A stretch of 55,392 nucleotides of DNA, taken from assembly GCA_027490975.1 (NCBI GenBank), contig JAIXXA010000184.1, positions 1-55,392 on the forward strand. Direction: 5' to 3'. The notes beneath the pieces are model-generated. The model had not been told where the DNA came from. It worked only from the letters and a program-made list of their open reading frames with translations, and did not search any database. Of the stretch, positions 39,054-49,255 are shown one piece after another; position 1 is the first letter of the stretch, and every line of letters begins with the position of its first letter. Origin of the DNA: Rhodospirillaceae bacterium (GTDB lineage Bacteria; Pseudomonadota; Alphaproteobacteria; CACIAM-22H2). A program made the translations under genes and the position numbers.

Positions 39054-42000
39054 GCGCGTCCGCCGCAAGCGTCGATCCGAACGCAAACCAGCTCGCAGCC
39101 GCCAATCCGGCCCGGTCGGTTTGGGTGGTGGCCAATGCGGGCTCGGGCAAAACCCACGTGCTGACCACGCGCATCGTGCGCCTGCTGCTCGCAGGCGCCA
39201 GGCCCGGCGCCATTCTGTGCCTCACCTTCACCAAAGCGGCAGCGGCCGAAATGCACGGGCGCTTGAGCGGCCTGTTGGCCGATTGGGCGACCGCCGCCGA
39301 CGCCAAGCTCGACGAAGAACTGCTCAAACGCCTGGGCCAAAGCCCGGACGAAGCGACCAAGCGCGCGGCGCGCACGCTGTTCGCGCGCGTGATCGACGCC
39401 CCCGGCGCGTTGCGCATCCAGACGATCCACGCGTTCTGCGAGTCGCTTCTGAAGCGCTTTCCGGTCGAAGCGCGCGTGCCGCCGCATTTTGCCGTCGCCG
39501 ACGAAGGTGTTGCGGCCGAACTCATGGCGCAGGCGCGCAACCAACTGCTCGCCGATGCGATGCACGATGTGCCTTTGCGCGAGGCGCTGGCGGTTGCGGT
39601 CGGGCGCGCGGACGAACGCATGTTCGCCGAAGCGATCGACCATCTGCTGGCCGGGCGGCGGCGGCTGCGCGTCGCGATCGGCCCGACGGGCGACGGGCTC
39701 GAGGCCGCGATCGCCGAGTTGTGGCGCGAATTCGGCGTCGCCCCCGGCGACAGCCCGCAGCTTGCCGTGCGCCGCTGCTTCGAAAGCGTGGACCGCGCAG
39801 ATTTTGCCGCCGCCGTCGCCGCCCTGGCCGCGGGCGGCAAAACCGACCGCGATCGCGCCGCGCGTCTCAAAGCCGCCCTCGCCGCCCCGACGGCGGCGGA
39901 GTTCTACGCGCTGTGGCGCCGCGCGTTCCTGACCGCCGAAGGAACGGCAGCCAAGCGCCTCGCCACAAAAGACGTGCAAGCCGCAAGCCCGCTGACCTTT
40001 GCGCTGCTGCAGGAAGAGCAGACGCGCATTGTCGATCTCGACGCCGCACTGAACGGCATTGCGGCGGCGAGTGCGTCGGCAGCCTTGCTGCGTTTGGGGA
40101 ACGCGCTGCTGCAGCGCTACGACCGCCTCAAGCAAGCGCGCGCGTTGCTCGACTACGACGATCTCATTTTGCGCGCAGTGGCCCTTTTGCAGGGGGCGGC
40201 CCCGTGGGTGCTCTACAAGCTCGACGGCGGCATCGACCATCTGCTCGTCGACGAAGCCCAAGACACCGCCCCCGAACAATGGCAGGCGGTGGCCGCCCTT
40301 GTGGACGAATTTTTCGCCGGGGCGGGTGCGCGCGAAACGCGGCCGCAGCGCAGCGTGTTCGTGGTCGGCGACGAAAAACAGTCGATCTTCAGTTTCCAGG
40401 GGGCCGATCTTGCGGCCTTCGAGCGCATGCGCGCCGCGCTCGCCGCCAAAGCACGCGAGGCGTGGCACGAAGTGCCGCTCGAAGTTTCGTTCCGCTCGTC
40501 GCAATTGGTGCTCGATCTCGTCGACCGCACGTTTGCCGCACCCGCCCTGGCCGCGGGCGTCGTCAGCGGCGGCAAAACCGTGCTGCATCGCGCCGCGCGT
40601 CTTGGTGCCGCGGGCCATGTCGAATTGTGGCCGCCGCTGTTGCCGGACCAAACCGCCGATCCGGTCGCGTGGGATGCCCCGCTCGACTACGTATCGATCG
40701 AGCATCCGTCGGTGAAGCTTGCGACTCGCATCGCGCGCACCGTCAAAGGCTGGATCGGCACCGAGTATCTGCCGGCGCTCGGCCGCACGGTGCGCGCCGG
40801 CGACGTGCTGGTGCTGGTGCGGCGGCGCAATCGGTTTTTCGATGCCTGCGTGCGCGCCTTCAAGGATGCGGGCGTGCCCGTGGCAGGCGCCGACCGCATG
40901 AAGCTGCTCGACCAGATCGCGATCATGGATCTGCTCGCTCTCGCGCGCTTCTGCCTGCTGCCCGGCGACGATCTGGCGTTGGCCGAACTGCTCAAATCGC
41001 CGCTCTACGGCTTCGACGACGACGATCTGTTCGCGATCGCGCATCTGCGCGCGCGCACGCTGTGGCAGGCTTTGCGCACGCGTGCACCCGAGAATCCCAA
41101 ATGGCAGGCGGCAGCCGACGAGCTCTCCGAGCTGCTGGCGCGCGCCGACTATGTGCCGCCCTACGAGTTCTATGCCGAGCTTTTGCACGCGCGCAGCGGG
41201 CGCAAGCGCATGCTGGCGCGCCTCGGGCCCGACGCCGCCGACCCCATCGACGAATTTCTGGCCAAGTGCCTGGCCTTCGAACGGCTGTCGGCGCCGAGCC
41301 TGCAGGGTTTCGTGCAGTGGTTCCAGTCGGGGGCCACCGACATCAAGCGCGACATGGAACAGGGCCGCGACGAGGTGCGCGTGATGACCGTGCACGGCGC
41401 CAAGGGCCTCGAGGCGCAGATCGTGTTCCTGCCCGACACGTGCGGCGTGCCGACGGTCAAAGACCGCGTGCTGTGGCGCAGCACGGGCACGCCGCTGCCG
41501 CTGTGGCCGCCGGCCCGCGTCAAAGGCCTTGCGCCGATCGACGCGGCGAACGCGGCCGCCGACGCGGCGGCGATGGCCGAGTATCGCCGCCTGCTTTACG
41601 TCGCGATGACGCGCACGCGCGACCGGCTTTACGTGTGCGGCTGGTCGAGCCGGGAACCCAGCCCCGATTCCTGGTATGCCGCCATCGCAAAAGGGTTCGA
41701 AGAACTCGCGGCAGAACATGCGAGCCTCGGCGACAGGGACAACCCGCCCGCACCGCGCGTGACGACGCCCGAACTCGAAGGGCTTCCTGTGCGCCGGATC
41801 CGCACGCCGCAGACGGGCGCAGTCAAAGCCGACAAGGAAGCCGCCGCAGCGGCAGCTACCGTGCCGTTGCCGGCGTGGGCGCTGACGCGCGAAGCCCCGC
41901 TCGAGCCGCAGCCGCCGCGCCCGCTCATTCCTTCGGCGCCGCAGGCGGCCCCGCGCGTGGCAAGCCCGCTTGGCGCCAAAAACCGCGACGCGTTTTTGCG

Positions 42001-42502
42001 CGGCAAGCTCATCCACCGGCTGCTGCAGAGCCTGCCCGATCTCGCGCCTGCCGCGCGCGAAGCGGCCGCACGCCGCCTGCTTGCGCGCAATGCCTACGGG
42101 CTCGACGCAGCGCAGATCGACGAGATCGCGGCCGAGACGCTGCGCGTGCTGGCCGATCCCGAATTCGCACCCGCATTCGCGCCCGGCAGCTTGGCCGAAG
42201 CGCCCATCGTGGCGCGCATCGGCGGCGCTGGAACAGGCTGGCGCGCTTTGGCCGGGCGCATCGACCGTTTGGCGATTTCGCCCGAGCGCATACTGGTCGT
42301 CGATTTCAAAACCAATCGCCCGCCGCCGGCCGACGCCGCCAGCGTCGATGCGGGCTATCTGGCGCAGCTTGCCGCGTATCGTGCGGCCTTGCGCCCGCTC
42401 TTTCCCGGCCGGACGATTTCGTGCGCGCTACTGTGGACCTATGCGCCGCGCCTGATGGCGATCGACGACGCCCTGCTCGACCGCCACGCGCCGCGCGCGT
42501 AA
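39050..42502 (+). CDS. addA: Double-strand break repair helicase-nuclease AddA
   Basis: UvrD-like helicase with C-terminal nuclease. 1150 residues. Walker A ANAGSGKT at about 28-35, with [12 protein letters not shown], Walker [22 protein letters not shown] and [19 protein letters not shown]. The nuclease has [12 protein letters not shown], then [11 protein letters not shown] and [12 protein letters not shown]. It overlaps addB by 4 bp. Confidence 0.96.
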   Translation: MSASAASVDPNANQLAAANPARSVWVVANAGSGKTHVLTTRIVRLLLAGARPGAILCLTFTKAAAAEMHGRLSGLLADWATAADAKLDEELLKRLGQSPDEATKRAARTLFARVIDAPGALRIQTIHAFCESLLKRFPVEARVPPHFAVADEGVAAELMAQARNQLLADAMHDVPLREALAVAVGRADERMFAEAIDHLLAGRRRLRVAIGPTGDGLEAAIAELWREFGVAPGDSPQLAVRRCFESVDRADFAAAVAALAAGGKTDRDRAARLKAALAAPTAAEFYALWRRAFLTAEGTAAKRLATKDVQAASPLTFALLQEEQTRIVDLDAALNGIAAASASAALLRLGNALLQRYDRLKQARALLDYDDLILRAVALLQGAAPWVLYKLDGGIDHLLVDEAQDTAPEQWQAVAALVDEFFAGAGARETRPQRSVFVVGDEKQSIFSFQGADLAAFERMRAALAAKAREAWHEVPLEVSFRSSQLVLDLVDRTFAAPALAAGVVSGGKTVLHRAARLGAAGHVELWPPLLPDQTADPVAWDAPLDYVSIEHPSVKLATRIARTVKGWIGTEYLPALGRTVRAGDVLVLVRRRNRFFDACVRAFKDAGVPVAGADRMKLLDQIAIMDLLALARFCLLPGDDLALAELLKSPLYGFDDDDLFAIAHLRARTLWQALRTRAPENPKWQAAADELSELLARADYVPPYEFYAELLHARSGRKRMLARLGPDAADPIDEFLAKCLAFERLSAPSLQGFVQWFQSGATDIKRDMEQGRDEVRVMTVHGAKGLEAQIVFLPDTCGVPTVKDRVLWRSTGTPLPLWPPARVKGLAPIDAANAAADAAAMAEYRRLLYVAMTRTRDRLYVCGWSSREPSPDSWYAAIAKGFEELAAEHASLGDRDNPPAPRVTTPELEGLPVRRIRTPQTGAVKADKEAAAAAATVPLPAWALTREAPLEPQPPRPLIPSAPQAAPRVASPLGAKNRDAFLRGKLIHRLLQSLPDLAPAAREAAARRLLARNAYGLDAAQIDEIAAETLRVLADPEFAPAFAPGSLAEAPIVARIGGAGTGWRALAGRIDRLAISPERILVVDFKTNRPPPADAASVDAGYLAQLAAYRAALRPLFPGRTISCALLWTYAPRLMAIDDALLDRHAPRA

Positions 42503-42555
42503 GCAGCCGCAAACTGCTGGAAAGCTTCGCAAAAGCATGCCCAGCCAGACGCAGC

Positions 42556-42583
42556 TTGACCCGGCCTTCGCGGCTTCCTACGT
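42556..42583 (+). promoter_or_regulatory. Possible promoter of trxA
   Basis: TTGACC (42556-42561), 16 bp, CTACGT (42578-42583), in the 112-bp gap after addA. The -10 is imperfect. GAGAGGAACG supplies the ribosome site. Confidence 0.35.
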
Positions 42584-42614
42584 TTCATGTCCGTCGAATC
42601 GAGAGGAACGTCCC

Positions 42615-42941
42615 ATGAGCGCCACCACCACCAAAGTGACCGATGCCAGCTTCCAGGCCGACGTGCTGCAATCCGGCACGCCCGTGCTCGTGGATTTCTG
42701 GGCCGAATGGTGCGGGCCGTGCAAGCAGATCGCGCCTGCCCTCGACGAACTCGCCAAGGAAATGGGCGACAAGCTCACGGTCGCCAAGATCAACATCGAC
42801 GAAAACCCGATGACGCCGTCCAAATACGGCGTGCGCGGCATCCCGACTTTGATGCTGTTCAAAGGCGGCGAAGTGGCCGCCACGAAAATCGGCTCGCTGC
42901 CCAAGAGCAAGCTCTACGAGTGGGTGCAAGCCAACGTATGA
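42615..42941 (+). CDS. trxA: Thioredoxin
   Basis: Small dithiol oxidoreductase for reductive repair and metabolism. 108 residues from the ATG at 42615. Active site WCGPC with Cys33 and Cys36; [14 protein letters not shown] (cis-Pro) and KSKL follow. An earlier in-frame start at 42537 adds non-conserved residues. It is the last gene before the terminator at 42969. Confidence 0.97.
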   Translation: MSATTTKVTDASFQADVLQSGTPVLVDFWAEWCGPCKQIAPALDELAKEMGDKLTVAKINIDENPMTPSKYGVRGIPTLMLFKGGEVAATKIGSLPKSKLYEWVQANV

Positions 42942-42968
42942 ATTTTCGCGCCTGAAAATGCGAGACAC

Positions 42969-42996
42969 AAAACCCCGCCCTCGTGGCGGGGTTTTT
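42969..42996. terminator. Bidirectional rho-independent terminator
   Basis: AAAACCCCGCC (42969-42979), loop CTCGT, GGCGGGGTTTT (42985-42995) with TTTTT on the plus side and a matching run on the minus side. It serves trxA (+) and the polysaccharide operon (-), which ends at 43009. Confidence 0.92.
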
Positions 42997-43008
42997 CGTT
43001 TCAGAGAC

Positions 43009-44253
43009 CTATTCGATCTGGGCTTGGAGCCACGTCGAAAGACGGTCGCCGTAATGCGCCCAGGTGAATTCTTCGGCGCGCTTGCGCGCGGCCGCACCCA
43101 TGCGGGCGCGCAGATCGGGATCGTGCGCAAGCTGGCGCAAACGGTCGACGAGCGCATCGACGTCGCGGATGGGAACGAGGAATCCTTCGACGCCGTCCTG
43201 CACCACGCTGCCGGTGTTGGGCGTGCACACGACCGGCAGGCCCGAGGCCAGCGCTTCGTAGCTCGCAAAGGCCGAGCCTTCGTGCAGCGACGGGTACGCG
43301 AACGCATCGGCCGTCTGGTAGAGGCGGTGCACCTCGTGGAACGGCACGTGCGGCACGTGGCGGAAGAAATCGGCATAGGGGGCAAAGGCCGCGTCGCTGC
43401 CCAGTTTCTTGCCCACGCACACGAGCTCGAGATTGGGGATGGCGGCGCGCTTGGCGGCTTCGAGCAGGTATTTGATGCCCTTGCGCTGCGTAACGCCGCC
43501 CACGAACAGCACGCGGAATTTGCCGTCGGGGGCGCGCGGGGCGGGGGCGGGACAAAAGCGCTTCGTATCCACGCCGTAGGGCAGCACGAAGATGCGCGCG
43601 CGCTCGGTGCCGTTCGCGACCATCGTGTCGGCCACGTAGGCCGAGGGCACGATCACGCGGTCTGCCTCGAGCGCTTCGGTCGCGCACTGCGCGATCACGC
43701 GGGCGGGCGGCAGCGGCAATGTTTCGGCGAATTCGGGGGCAAGCCGCGCTTCTTGCGCAAACAGCTCAAGGCCCGTGGCGATATGGCCGATGACCTGATT
43801 GAGGATCGCCAATCCGCCGTAGCGTTGGGCCGCGCGCTGGGCGGCAAGGGCCGAGCTGTCGTGGCCAACGACAAAGGCCGGGCGTTCGTCGGCGACGCGC
43901 GCGGCGAACTGCGCGTCGAACAGATCGTTGCGCCACGCGATCGCGGCAAGCTGCGTTTCGGGCGACAGCTTCAGCCGCGTCGTGGCGATGTAGAGAAGTT
44001 CGGCAAGCGGGCGCTGCGTCACGCGGTCGGGGGCCACACCCGCATGCGAACGGCGTTTGAGTTCGCGCTCGAGTTTGGCGCGCAAACCCGTCGGCAGCAG
44101 CGAGGTGAGCGTCGGCACCAAGCCCGTTCCCGTCCAGAAAACGCCGGTCTCGAAGCCGACGTCGAAGCCGTGGCGTTGCAGCGCCGCGACGAGCTGGTAG
44201 GCGAGATGGTTCGAGCCCGGATGGCCGACGAGGCCGCATTTTCCGAGGTTCAT
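43009..44253 (-). CDS. GT4-like glycosyltransferase (GT-B fold)
   Basis: 414 residues from the ATG at 44253. C-terminal donor-binding half: FRVLFVGGVTQRKGIKYLLEA, VPFHEVHRLYQTADAFAYPS and EX7E-type HEGSAFASYEALASGLPVVCT. The N-terminus begins CGLVGHPGSNHLAYQLVAAL. Acceptor and donor sugars are unknown. It is last gene of the eight-gene polysaccharide operon, overlapping the flippase by 4 bp. Confidence 0.88.
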   Translation of the reverse strand: MNLGKCGLVGHPGSNHLAYQLVAALQRHGFDVGFETGVFWTGTGLVPTLTSLLPTGLRAKLERELKRRSHAGVAPDRVTQRPLAELLYIATTRLKLSPETQLAAIAWRNDLFDAQFAARVADERPAFVVGHDSSALAAQRAAQRYGGLAILNQVIGHIATGLELFAQEARLAPEFAETLPLPPARVIAQCATEALEADRVIVPSAYVADTMVANGTERARIFVLPYGVDTKRFCPAPAPRAPDGKFRVLFVGGVTQRKGIKYLLEAAKRAAIPNLELVCVGKKLGSDAAFAPYADFFRHVPHVPFHEVHRLYQTADAFAYPSLHEGSAFASYEALASGLPVVCTPNTGSVVQDGVEGFLVPIRDVDALVDRLRQLAHDPDLRARMGAAARKRAEEFTWAHYGDRLSTWLQAQIE

Positions 44254-45539
44254 CGGCGGACCTTCGCGAGCGCGGACGTGAGCTGCGCCCAATCGTCGGG
44301 GGTTGGCTTGAACATCGCGAGCACGGGCGCGCCGATCTGGCGGTTGAGCGAACCCGCCATGGCACCCAGGGCCGCGATGTTGGCAACGACGAGCGCCCAC
44401 GCAGCCCCTTGGATGCCGAGCCACGGCAGCAGCACGAACAGCGCGGCAAGGGCCGCTGCAAGGCCGAACGCCTCGGCCCAGCCGATCGCAAGCGAGCGGT
44501 CGAATGCGTTGAGGGCCTGGATGAACATGAGCTTGGCCGCGAAAAAGGGCAGGCCCAGCAGCATGATCTGGCACAAGGTCGCACTCTGGTCGAAGGCCTG
44601 GCCGAAGATGAGCGGCACCACCCATTCGGCGAGCAGGGCGAGGCCCACCGCGCTCGCGATCGACATCGCCATGGCAAGGCGCAGATAGATGCCGAAGATG
44701 CGCAGCTTCTCCTGAGCGCTGGGTGCGCCGCTGATTTTCGGGAAGGCCACGCCCGCGATCGTGTTCACGAGGATCATCGGGCCGTTGGCCACGGTCAGCG
44801 CCACCACGTAGAGGCCCATGTCGTGCGAGGTGAGGAAGGTCGCAACGCCGATCTGGTCCACGCGCTGGCGCAGGCTGTTGATCATCTCGCCCAGATGCAC
44901 GCGCGCGCCGTAGCCGAGCATCGCTTTGGCCACGCCGAAATCGGGGCGCCAGCCGGTCCACCCTTTGCGGTAGAGCCAGATCACCCCCACAATCCCGGAG
45001 AGCGCCGTGCCCAGCACATACGCCATCGCGAAATGGCCGACATCGTCGAAGCCCGCGGCCAGGAAAATGCCGATGAAAGCGAGGTATCCCAAGCCCACGA
45101 TGGCGCGCACCACGTTCCAGCCGAACAGGTCGAGATGGCCCTGGAACATCACCGCCACGAACAGCGAAAACAGGTAGATCGGCACGAAGGCGGCGAGGTA
45201 CCAGCTTTCGATCATGCGCACGGTCGCGTTTTCGTTCGCGAGCAGCAACGGCATCAGGACGTAGCCCGCCGCCACCAGCAGCACGGCGAGAGCCGCCCCG
45301 ATCCACATCACGGTCGCGAACAGCACCTTGGGCGAGGCAAGGCGCGTGGCCGCCCGGTAGAGCAGCGCATCCGACATGGCGAGAATGCCGAATTCCAGCA
45401 GCAGGCCCGGCCACAGCATGATCTCGGCAAGTTCGCCGCGCCCTTCGGGCATCAGCAGGCGTGCGGCGAGCAGGCCCGTGAGGATATTCACGATCTGGAT
45501 CAGGATCGTGGTCGCGAAGGACATCGACATGTCCTTCAT
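44250..45539 (-). CDS. Polysaccharide flippase (Wzx-like, MOP superfamily)
   Basis: 429 residues with about 12 transmembrane helices, first MSFATTILIQIVNILTGLLAARLLMPEGRGELAEI, the typical Wzx N-terminus. It should move undecaprenyl-linked oligosaccharide across the inner membrane. No wzy polymerase or ligase is in the window, so the final product (O antigen, capsule or exopolysaccharide) is open. ATGA overlaps with both neighbours. Confidence 0.85.
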   Translation of the reverse strand: MKDMSMSFATTILIQIVNILTGLLAARLLMPEGRGELAEIMLWPGLLLEFGILAMSDALLYRAATRLASPKVLFATVMWIGAALAVLLVAAGYVLMPLLLANENATVRMIESWYLAAFVPIYLFSLFVAVMFQGHLDLFGWNVVRAIVGLGYLAFIGIFLAAGFDDVGHFAMAYVLGTALSGIVGVIWLYRKGWTGWRPDFGVAKAMLGYGARVHLGEMINSLRQRVDQIGVATFLTSHDMGLYVVALTVANGPMILVNTIAGVAFPKISGAPSAQEKLRIFGIYLRLAMAMSIASAVGLALLAEWVVPLIFGQAFDQSATLCQIMLLGLPFFAAKLMFIQALNAFDRSLAIGWAEAFGLAAALAALFVLLPWLGIQGAAWALVVANIAALGAMAGSLNRQIGAPVLAMFKPTPDDWAQLTSALAKVRR

Positions 45540-46759
45540 GGCGCGATCTTTCCGGGCAGCACATGCGCCAACGCCGCGCGCAAACCCGCCACGTCCTCGG
45601 CGAAGCTCCAGCGCGCGACGATTTCGCGCGAAGCCGCACCCATCGCCGCGAGCTTCGCTTCGTCGCCGATTACGTCGGAGAGAGCGCGCGCGAGATCGGC
45701 TTCGTCGTCGGTGCGGAAGATCGCCCCGTTGCGCCCCGGATGCACGAGGTCGGGGGCAGCACCGATCTGGTCGGAGCAGATCACGGCCTTGCCGGCGCAC
45801 ATGACCTCGTTCACGACGAGGCCCCACGCTTCCTGGCCCGAGGGCAGCACGAACACGTCGGCCAGATCGTAGCAGGCCGGCAATTCGTTCTGGGTCTTGA
45901 AGCCGAGGAAGCGCACGGCATCGGGCCCGAGCGCTGCGGCGGCCGCCTCAAGCTCGGCGCGCTGCGGCCCGTCGCCCACGAAGGCGAGCACGGGATTGCG
46001 CATCTTGGGGTCGGCCGCGATGCGCGCGAAGGCCCGCATCAGCAAGCCCGGACGTTTGCGCTCGATGAGCTTCGCGCAAAACAGCACCACCGGGCGGCCG
46101 GGTGCGATGCCGAGCTGCCGCTTGAACGCGTCGCGCGAAGCCGAAGCCGTCGCCGCTTGGGCGGCAAAGCGGTCATTGTCGACCGCGTAGGGCACGGTGA
46201 AGATGTCTTCGTCCGCAATGCCGTAGCCGCGATAGTAGGCGCGGTTGAGCGAACCGATCGCGAGATACGCGTCCACGCCCTGTTTGAGGGCCGCGAAGAA
46301 AGCGCGTTTAGCGAGCTGCTTGGCGGGCGAGCGCGTGGCCGAGATCGCGTGCGCCTCGTCGCGCAGCAGCACTTTGATGCCGCGGCGTTTGGCGCTCAGC
46401 ATCGCGGCCCAATGGCTCGCATGCGCGTAGCCGTGGATCCACAGCGCGTCGAACCGGCCTTCGTCGAGCTTTTTGGCAAGCCCGCGCGAAAAGGGCCGCC
46501 ACAGATCGAGCGGTTCGAGAATGCCGGGCGGCGGCTGCGGATCGAGGCGCGGCAGCACGTGGCTGCGATAGCCTTCGAGCAGCGGCACGTCCCACACGAT
46601 CTTCTGGCCGAACTCGCCGGCCACGAACGGCCGCGTGGTGAAATCGGTGCCGAAAAACGCCGTGAAATCGATGTCGGGCTGCTGGGCCACCAGCCGCAGA
46701 AGCGGCGCCTGGTAGGGGATCGGATGCGTCACGAGATAGGCGAGTTTGAGCTTCGCCAT
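45536..46759 (-). CDS. GT4-family glycosyltransferase
   Basis: 407 residues. N-terminal LAYLVTHPIPYQAPLLRLVAQ, middle VVLFCAKLIERKRPGLLMRAF (PF00534-type donor site), late FVLPSGQEAWGLVVNEVMCAGKAVICSD with EX7E. Linkage and sugars unknown. It lies 3 bp after the amidotransferase and overlaps the flippase. Confidence 0.9.
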   Translation of the reverse strand: MAKLKLAYLVTHPIPYQAPLLRLVAQQPDIDFTAFFGTDFTTRPFVAGEFGQKIVWDVPLLEGYRSHVLPRLDPQPPPGILEPLDLWRPFSRGLAKKLDEGRFDALWIHGYAHASHWAAMLSAKRRGIKVLLRDEAHAISATRSPAKQLAKRAFFAALKQGVDAYLAIGSLNRAYYRGYGIADEDIFTVPYAVDNDRFAAQAATASASRDAFKRQLGIAPGRPVVLFCAKLIERKRPGLLMRAFARIAADPKMRNPVLAFVGDGPQRAELEAAAAALGPDAVRFLGFKTQNELPACYDLADVFVLPSGQEAWGLVVNEVMCAGKAVICSDQIGAAPDLVHPGRNGAIFRTDDEADLARALSDVIGDEAKLAAMGAASREIVARWSFAEDVAGLRAALAHVLPGKIAP

Positions 46760-46762
46760 CGC

Positions 46763-48520
46763 TCAGGCTTCCGCGAACGTGCTGTAGACATGGTTGGCCC
46801 AGCCGCGAAGCCCGCGAAGATGCCCGTGGCGGTCGCCCGCCCCCACGAGCCATTCGCGCACCGGCACGACGAAGCCGGTCTTGGGCCGGTCGCGAAGCGC
46901 ATCGGGCAAAGGCGGCTTGGGTGTCGCGGCCAGATCGCGTTTGCCGGCGTGCGCGAGATGCGGCAACGCGTTGCCCAAAAACACCGGATCGACGAACGGC
47001 ACGCGGATCTCGATCGAATGCGCCATGCCGGCCCAATCGCTGTCGCGCAACAGCCGGTCGCGCATGTAGTTCGCGATCTCGAGGGCCGAAACTTTGAGCC
47101 GGTCGCTGGGCACGGCCCCCAAGCCGCGGTCGAGCGTGTCGGGATAGCCGAGTGCCGCCAGACCTTCTTCGGCCATGCCGCGCGGCAGCAGCTTGGCGAT
47201 TTCCCACGGCATGTAGAGGGCGCGGCGCAGCAGATAGGCGCCCTCGAACGTGCCGCCATATTCGAGCAGGCCCGCGTATTTCGGCGAAGCGACGCGGCCG
47301 ATCCAGTCTTGCGTGGCAAGCCGCACGGCCGGCCCCATGAAGCCGAAGGGCGCCGCTTGGCGCACGAGCTTCGGGATCTGCGCGAAGCTTGGATAGCCCG
47401 CAAAAATCTCGTCGCCGCCGAGGCCCGACAGCGCCACTTTGAGGCCCGCTTGTTTGGCGGCTTCGGCCACGAAGTAGGTGTTGATGCCGTCCACGGTCGG
47501 CTGGTCCATCGCCGCGAACAACGCGTCGCGCGCGGCCGAAAAATGCGCGCGGTCGATCCACACCGTGTGCTGGCGCGTGCGCCGCGCGGCCGCAAACGCC
47601 TCGGCGAGCCCGGTCTCGTCGTTTTCGGAACCGCGGAACGCATCGAAGCCGAGCGTGACCGTGTCGAGCTGGCTTGCGTTGGTCTCGGCGGCGATCCCTG
47701 CGAGCACGGTCGAATCGATGCCCGCCGACAGGAACACGCCGACGGGCACGTCGGCGATCATGTGGTGGCGCACCGTATCGACGACGGCGCTGCGCAGATC
47801 CATCGCCGGCGCTGCGCGCGCCGAAAGCGCCGCGCACAGATCGAAAAACGGCACGGGCGGCTGCATGCCGCGCGCATCGACGCGCGCGAAATGGCCGGCC
47901 GGCAATGCGGAGATGCCGCGATAGAGCGTGTGCGGATCGGGCACGTGGCCCCACAGAAAAAAGCCTGCGTGGCCCGCGGGATTGGGCCTGCGGTCGATGC
48001 GGTCGCTTGCCAGCAGCGCTTTGACCTGGCTTGCAAAGCGCAGCGTGCCGCCGTCGTCCGCCACGTAAAGCGGCTTGATGCCGAAGGCGTCGCGCGCCAG
48101 AAACATCTCGCCCTTGGCGGCATCGTGGATCGCAAACGCGAACATGCCGCGCAGGCGGCCGAGCATCGCGGCGCCGTCGCGCGCATAGAGATGCAGCAGC
48201 ACCTCGGTGTCGGATGCGGTCTCGAACACGGCACCCTGGGCCGTCAGCTCGTCGCGCAGGGCTTGGTAGTTGTAGATCTCGCCGTTGAAGACGATGCGCA
48301 GATCGGTTCGGCCAAGCCGCATCGGCTGGTCGGCCACGCTGCGCAGATCGACGATGGCAAGGCGCCGATGGCCGAAGGCCAAGCGCCCGTCGCTCGAGAA
48401 ATATTCGCCCGTGCCGTCGGGCCCGCGCAGCGCCATCGCGTCGCGCATCGCGCGCAGCTCGGTCTCGCGCAGTGCCGGCGCATTCGCCCCGTACGCAAAA
48501 GCACCGGCAATGCCGCACAT
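46763..48520 (-). CDS. asnB: Asparagine-synthase-like glutamine amidotransferase
   Basis: 585 residues. The glutaminase domain has the nucleophile Cys2 (MCGIAGAF), HRRLAIVD and VFNGEIYNY. The synthetase domain has PP-loop SAGIDST (265-271, in place of SGGxDS). Such AsnB-like genes in surface-polysaccharide loci amidate sugar uronic acids or make asparagine; the substrate is not known here. The ATG follows the methyltransferase stop with no gap. Confidence 0.88.
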   Translation of the reverse strand: MCGIAGAFAYGANAPALRETELRAMRDAMALRGPDGTGEYFSSDGRLAFGHRRLAIVDLRSVADQPMRLGRTDLRIVFNGEIYNYQALRDELTAQGAVFETASDTEVLLHLYARDGAAMLGRLRGMFAFAIHDAAKGEMFLARDAFGIKPLYVADDGGTLRFASQVKALLASDRIDRRPNPAGHAGFFLWGHVPDPHTLYRGISALPAGHFARVDARGMQPPVPFFDLCAALSARAAPAMDLRSAVVDTVRHHMIADVPVGVFLSAGIDSTVLAGIAAETNASQLDTVTLGFDAFRGSENDETGLAEAFAAARRTRQHTVWIDRAHFSAARDALFAAMDQPTVDGINTYFVAEAAKQAGLKVALSGLGGDEIFAGYPSFAQIPKLVRQAAPFGFMGPAVRLATQDWIGRVASPKYAGLLEYGGTFEGAYLLRRALYMPWEIAKLLPRGMAEEGLAALGYPDTLDRGLGAVPSDRLKVSALEIANYMRDRLLRDSDWAGMAHSIEIRVPFVDPVFLGNALPHLAHAGKRDLAATPKPPLPDALRDRPKTGFVVPVREWLVGAGDRHGHLRGLRGWANHVYSTFAEA

Positions 48521-49255
48521 CTATTTCACCGCCACGGCGTAGAGGTTCTGCGTGAGCACGCGATGCTCGCGCGAGCCCGTCTCGGCCACCAGATAGAAAC
48601 GCAAGAGGGCGCGGATCATGCGCCACGCCGCATAGCGCAAGGCGCTCTTGAGGCCGTGCACGGCCGGCGGATCTTCGTAGCTCGAAACGCTGGTCCAGCC
48701 CGAGGCGAGGAAGAGCTGCGCCAAACTCTCGGGCGTGAAGGCCACTTCGTGCGTGAAGTCGGAATAGATCATCAGCGTGCCGAACGGCGATGCGCCGTTG
48801 GGCACATGCAGGATCAGCCGTCCGCCGGGCTTGAGCACGCGCGCGATCTCGTCGACGGCGGCCACGATCTCGTCGCGCGTGAGATGCTCGAGCACGTCGA
48901 ACGCCACCACGGCATCGAGGCTTGCGGGTGCGGTCTGCGCCAGCGCTTCCATCAGCTGGCCTTCGCGCACGCCCGCAATGCCCAGGCGGGCAGCTGCGGC
49001 AACTTGGGCGCTCGATCCGTCGATGCCTTCCATGTTCGCGTAGCCCGCAAGACGCGCGAAATGCAGCAAGGCGCCGTGGCCGCAGCCGAGCTCGAGAATG
49101 CGCGCCTGCCGGTCGGCCGGAAAATGCGCTGCGATCAGCCGGCGCAGATTGGCGGCACGGGGGCCAAGCCCCGCCACGGTCTCGGGGGCGAGTGGGGCAT
49201 TGGTCGCCGAGGTGTATTTGGCGTAGATGCGCGCGCGGTAGGCGGTCTCGGTCAT
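48521..49255 (-). CDS. Class I SAM-dependent methyltransferase (paralogue A)
   Basis: 244 residues from the ATG at 49255. SAM site ILELGCGHGALL (53-64), acidic FDVLEHL and [16 protein letters not shown]. The C-terminal segment HGLKSALRYAAWRMIRALLRF closely resembles the other methyltransferase at 50406. Probably methylates a sugar or lipid-linked glycan; the substrate is unknown. It overlaps a glycosyltransferase by 4 bp. Confidence 0.85.
   Translation of the reverse strand: MTETAYRARIYAKYTSATNAPLAPETVAGLGPRAANLRRLIAAHFPADRQARILELGCGHGALLHFARLAGYANMEGIDGSSAQVAAAARLGIAGVREGQLMEALAQTAPASLDAVVAFDVLEHLTRDEIVAAVDEIARVLKPGGRLILHVPNGASPFGTLMIYSDFTHEVAFTPESLAQLFLASGWTSVSSYEDPPAVHGLKSALRYAAWRMIRALLRFYLVAETGSREHRVLTQNLYAVAVK

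Noticed and set aside
38999-42016. 1005-codon open frame on the minus strand opposite addA
   Set aside because: addA has clear helicase and nuclease motifs on the other strand; this frame has none.
44208-44217. tRNA T-loop-like string GGTTCGAGCC
   Set aside because: No acceptor, anticodon or D arm at the right distances; it codes for the conserved N-terminus of a glycosyltransferase.
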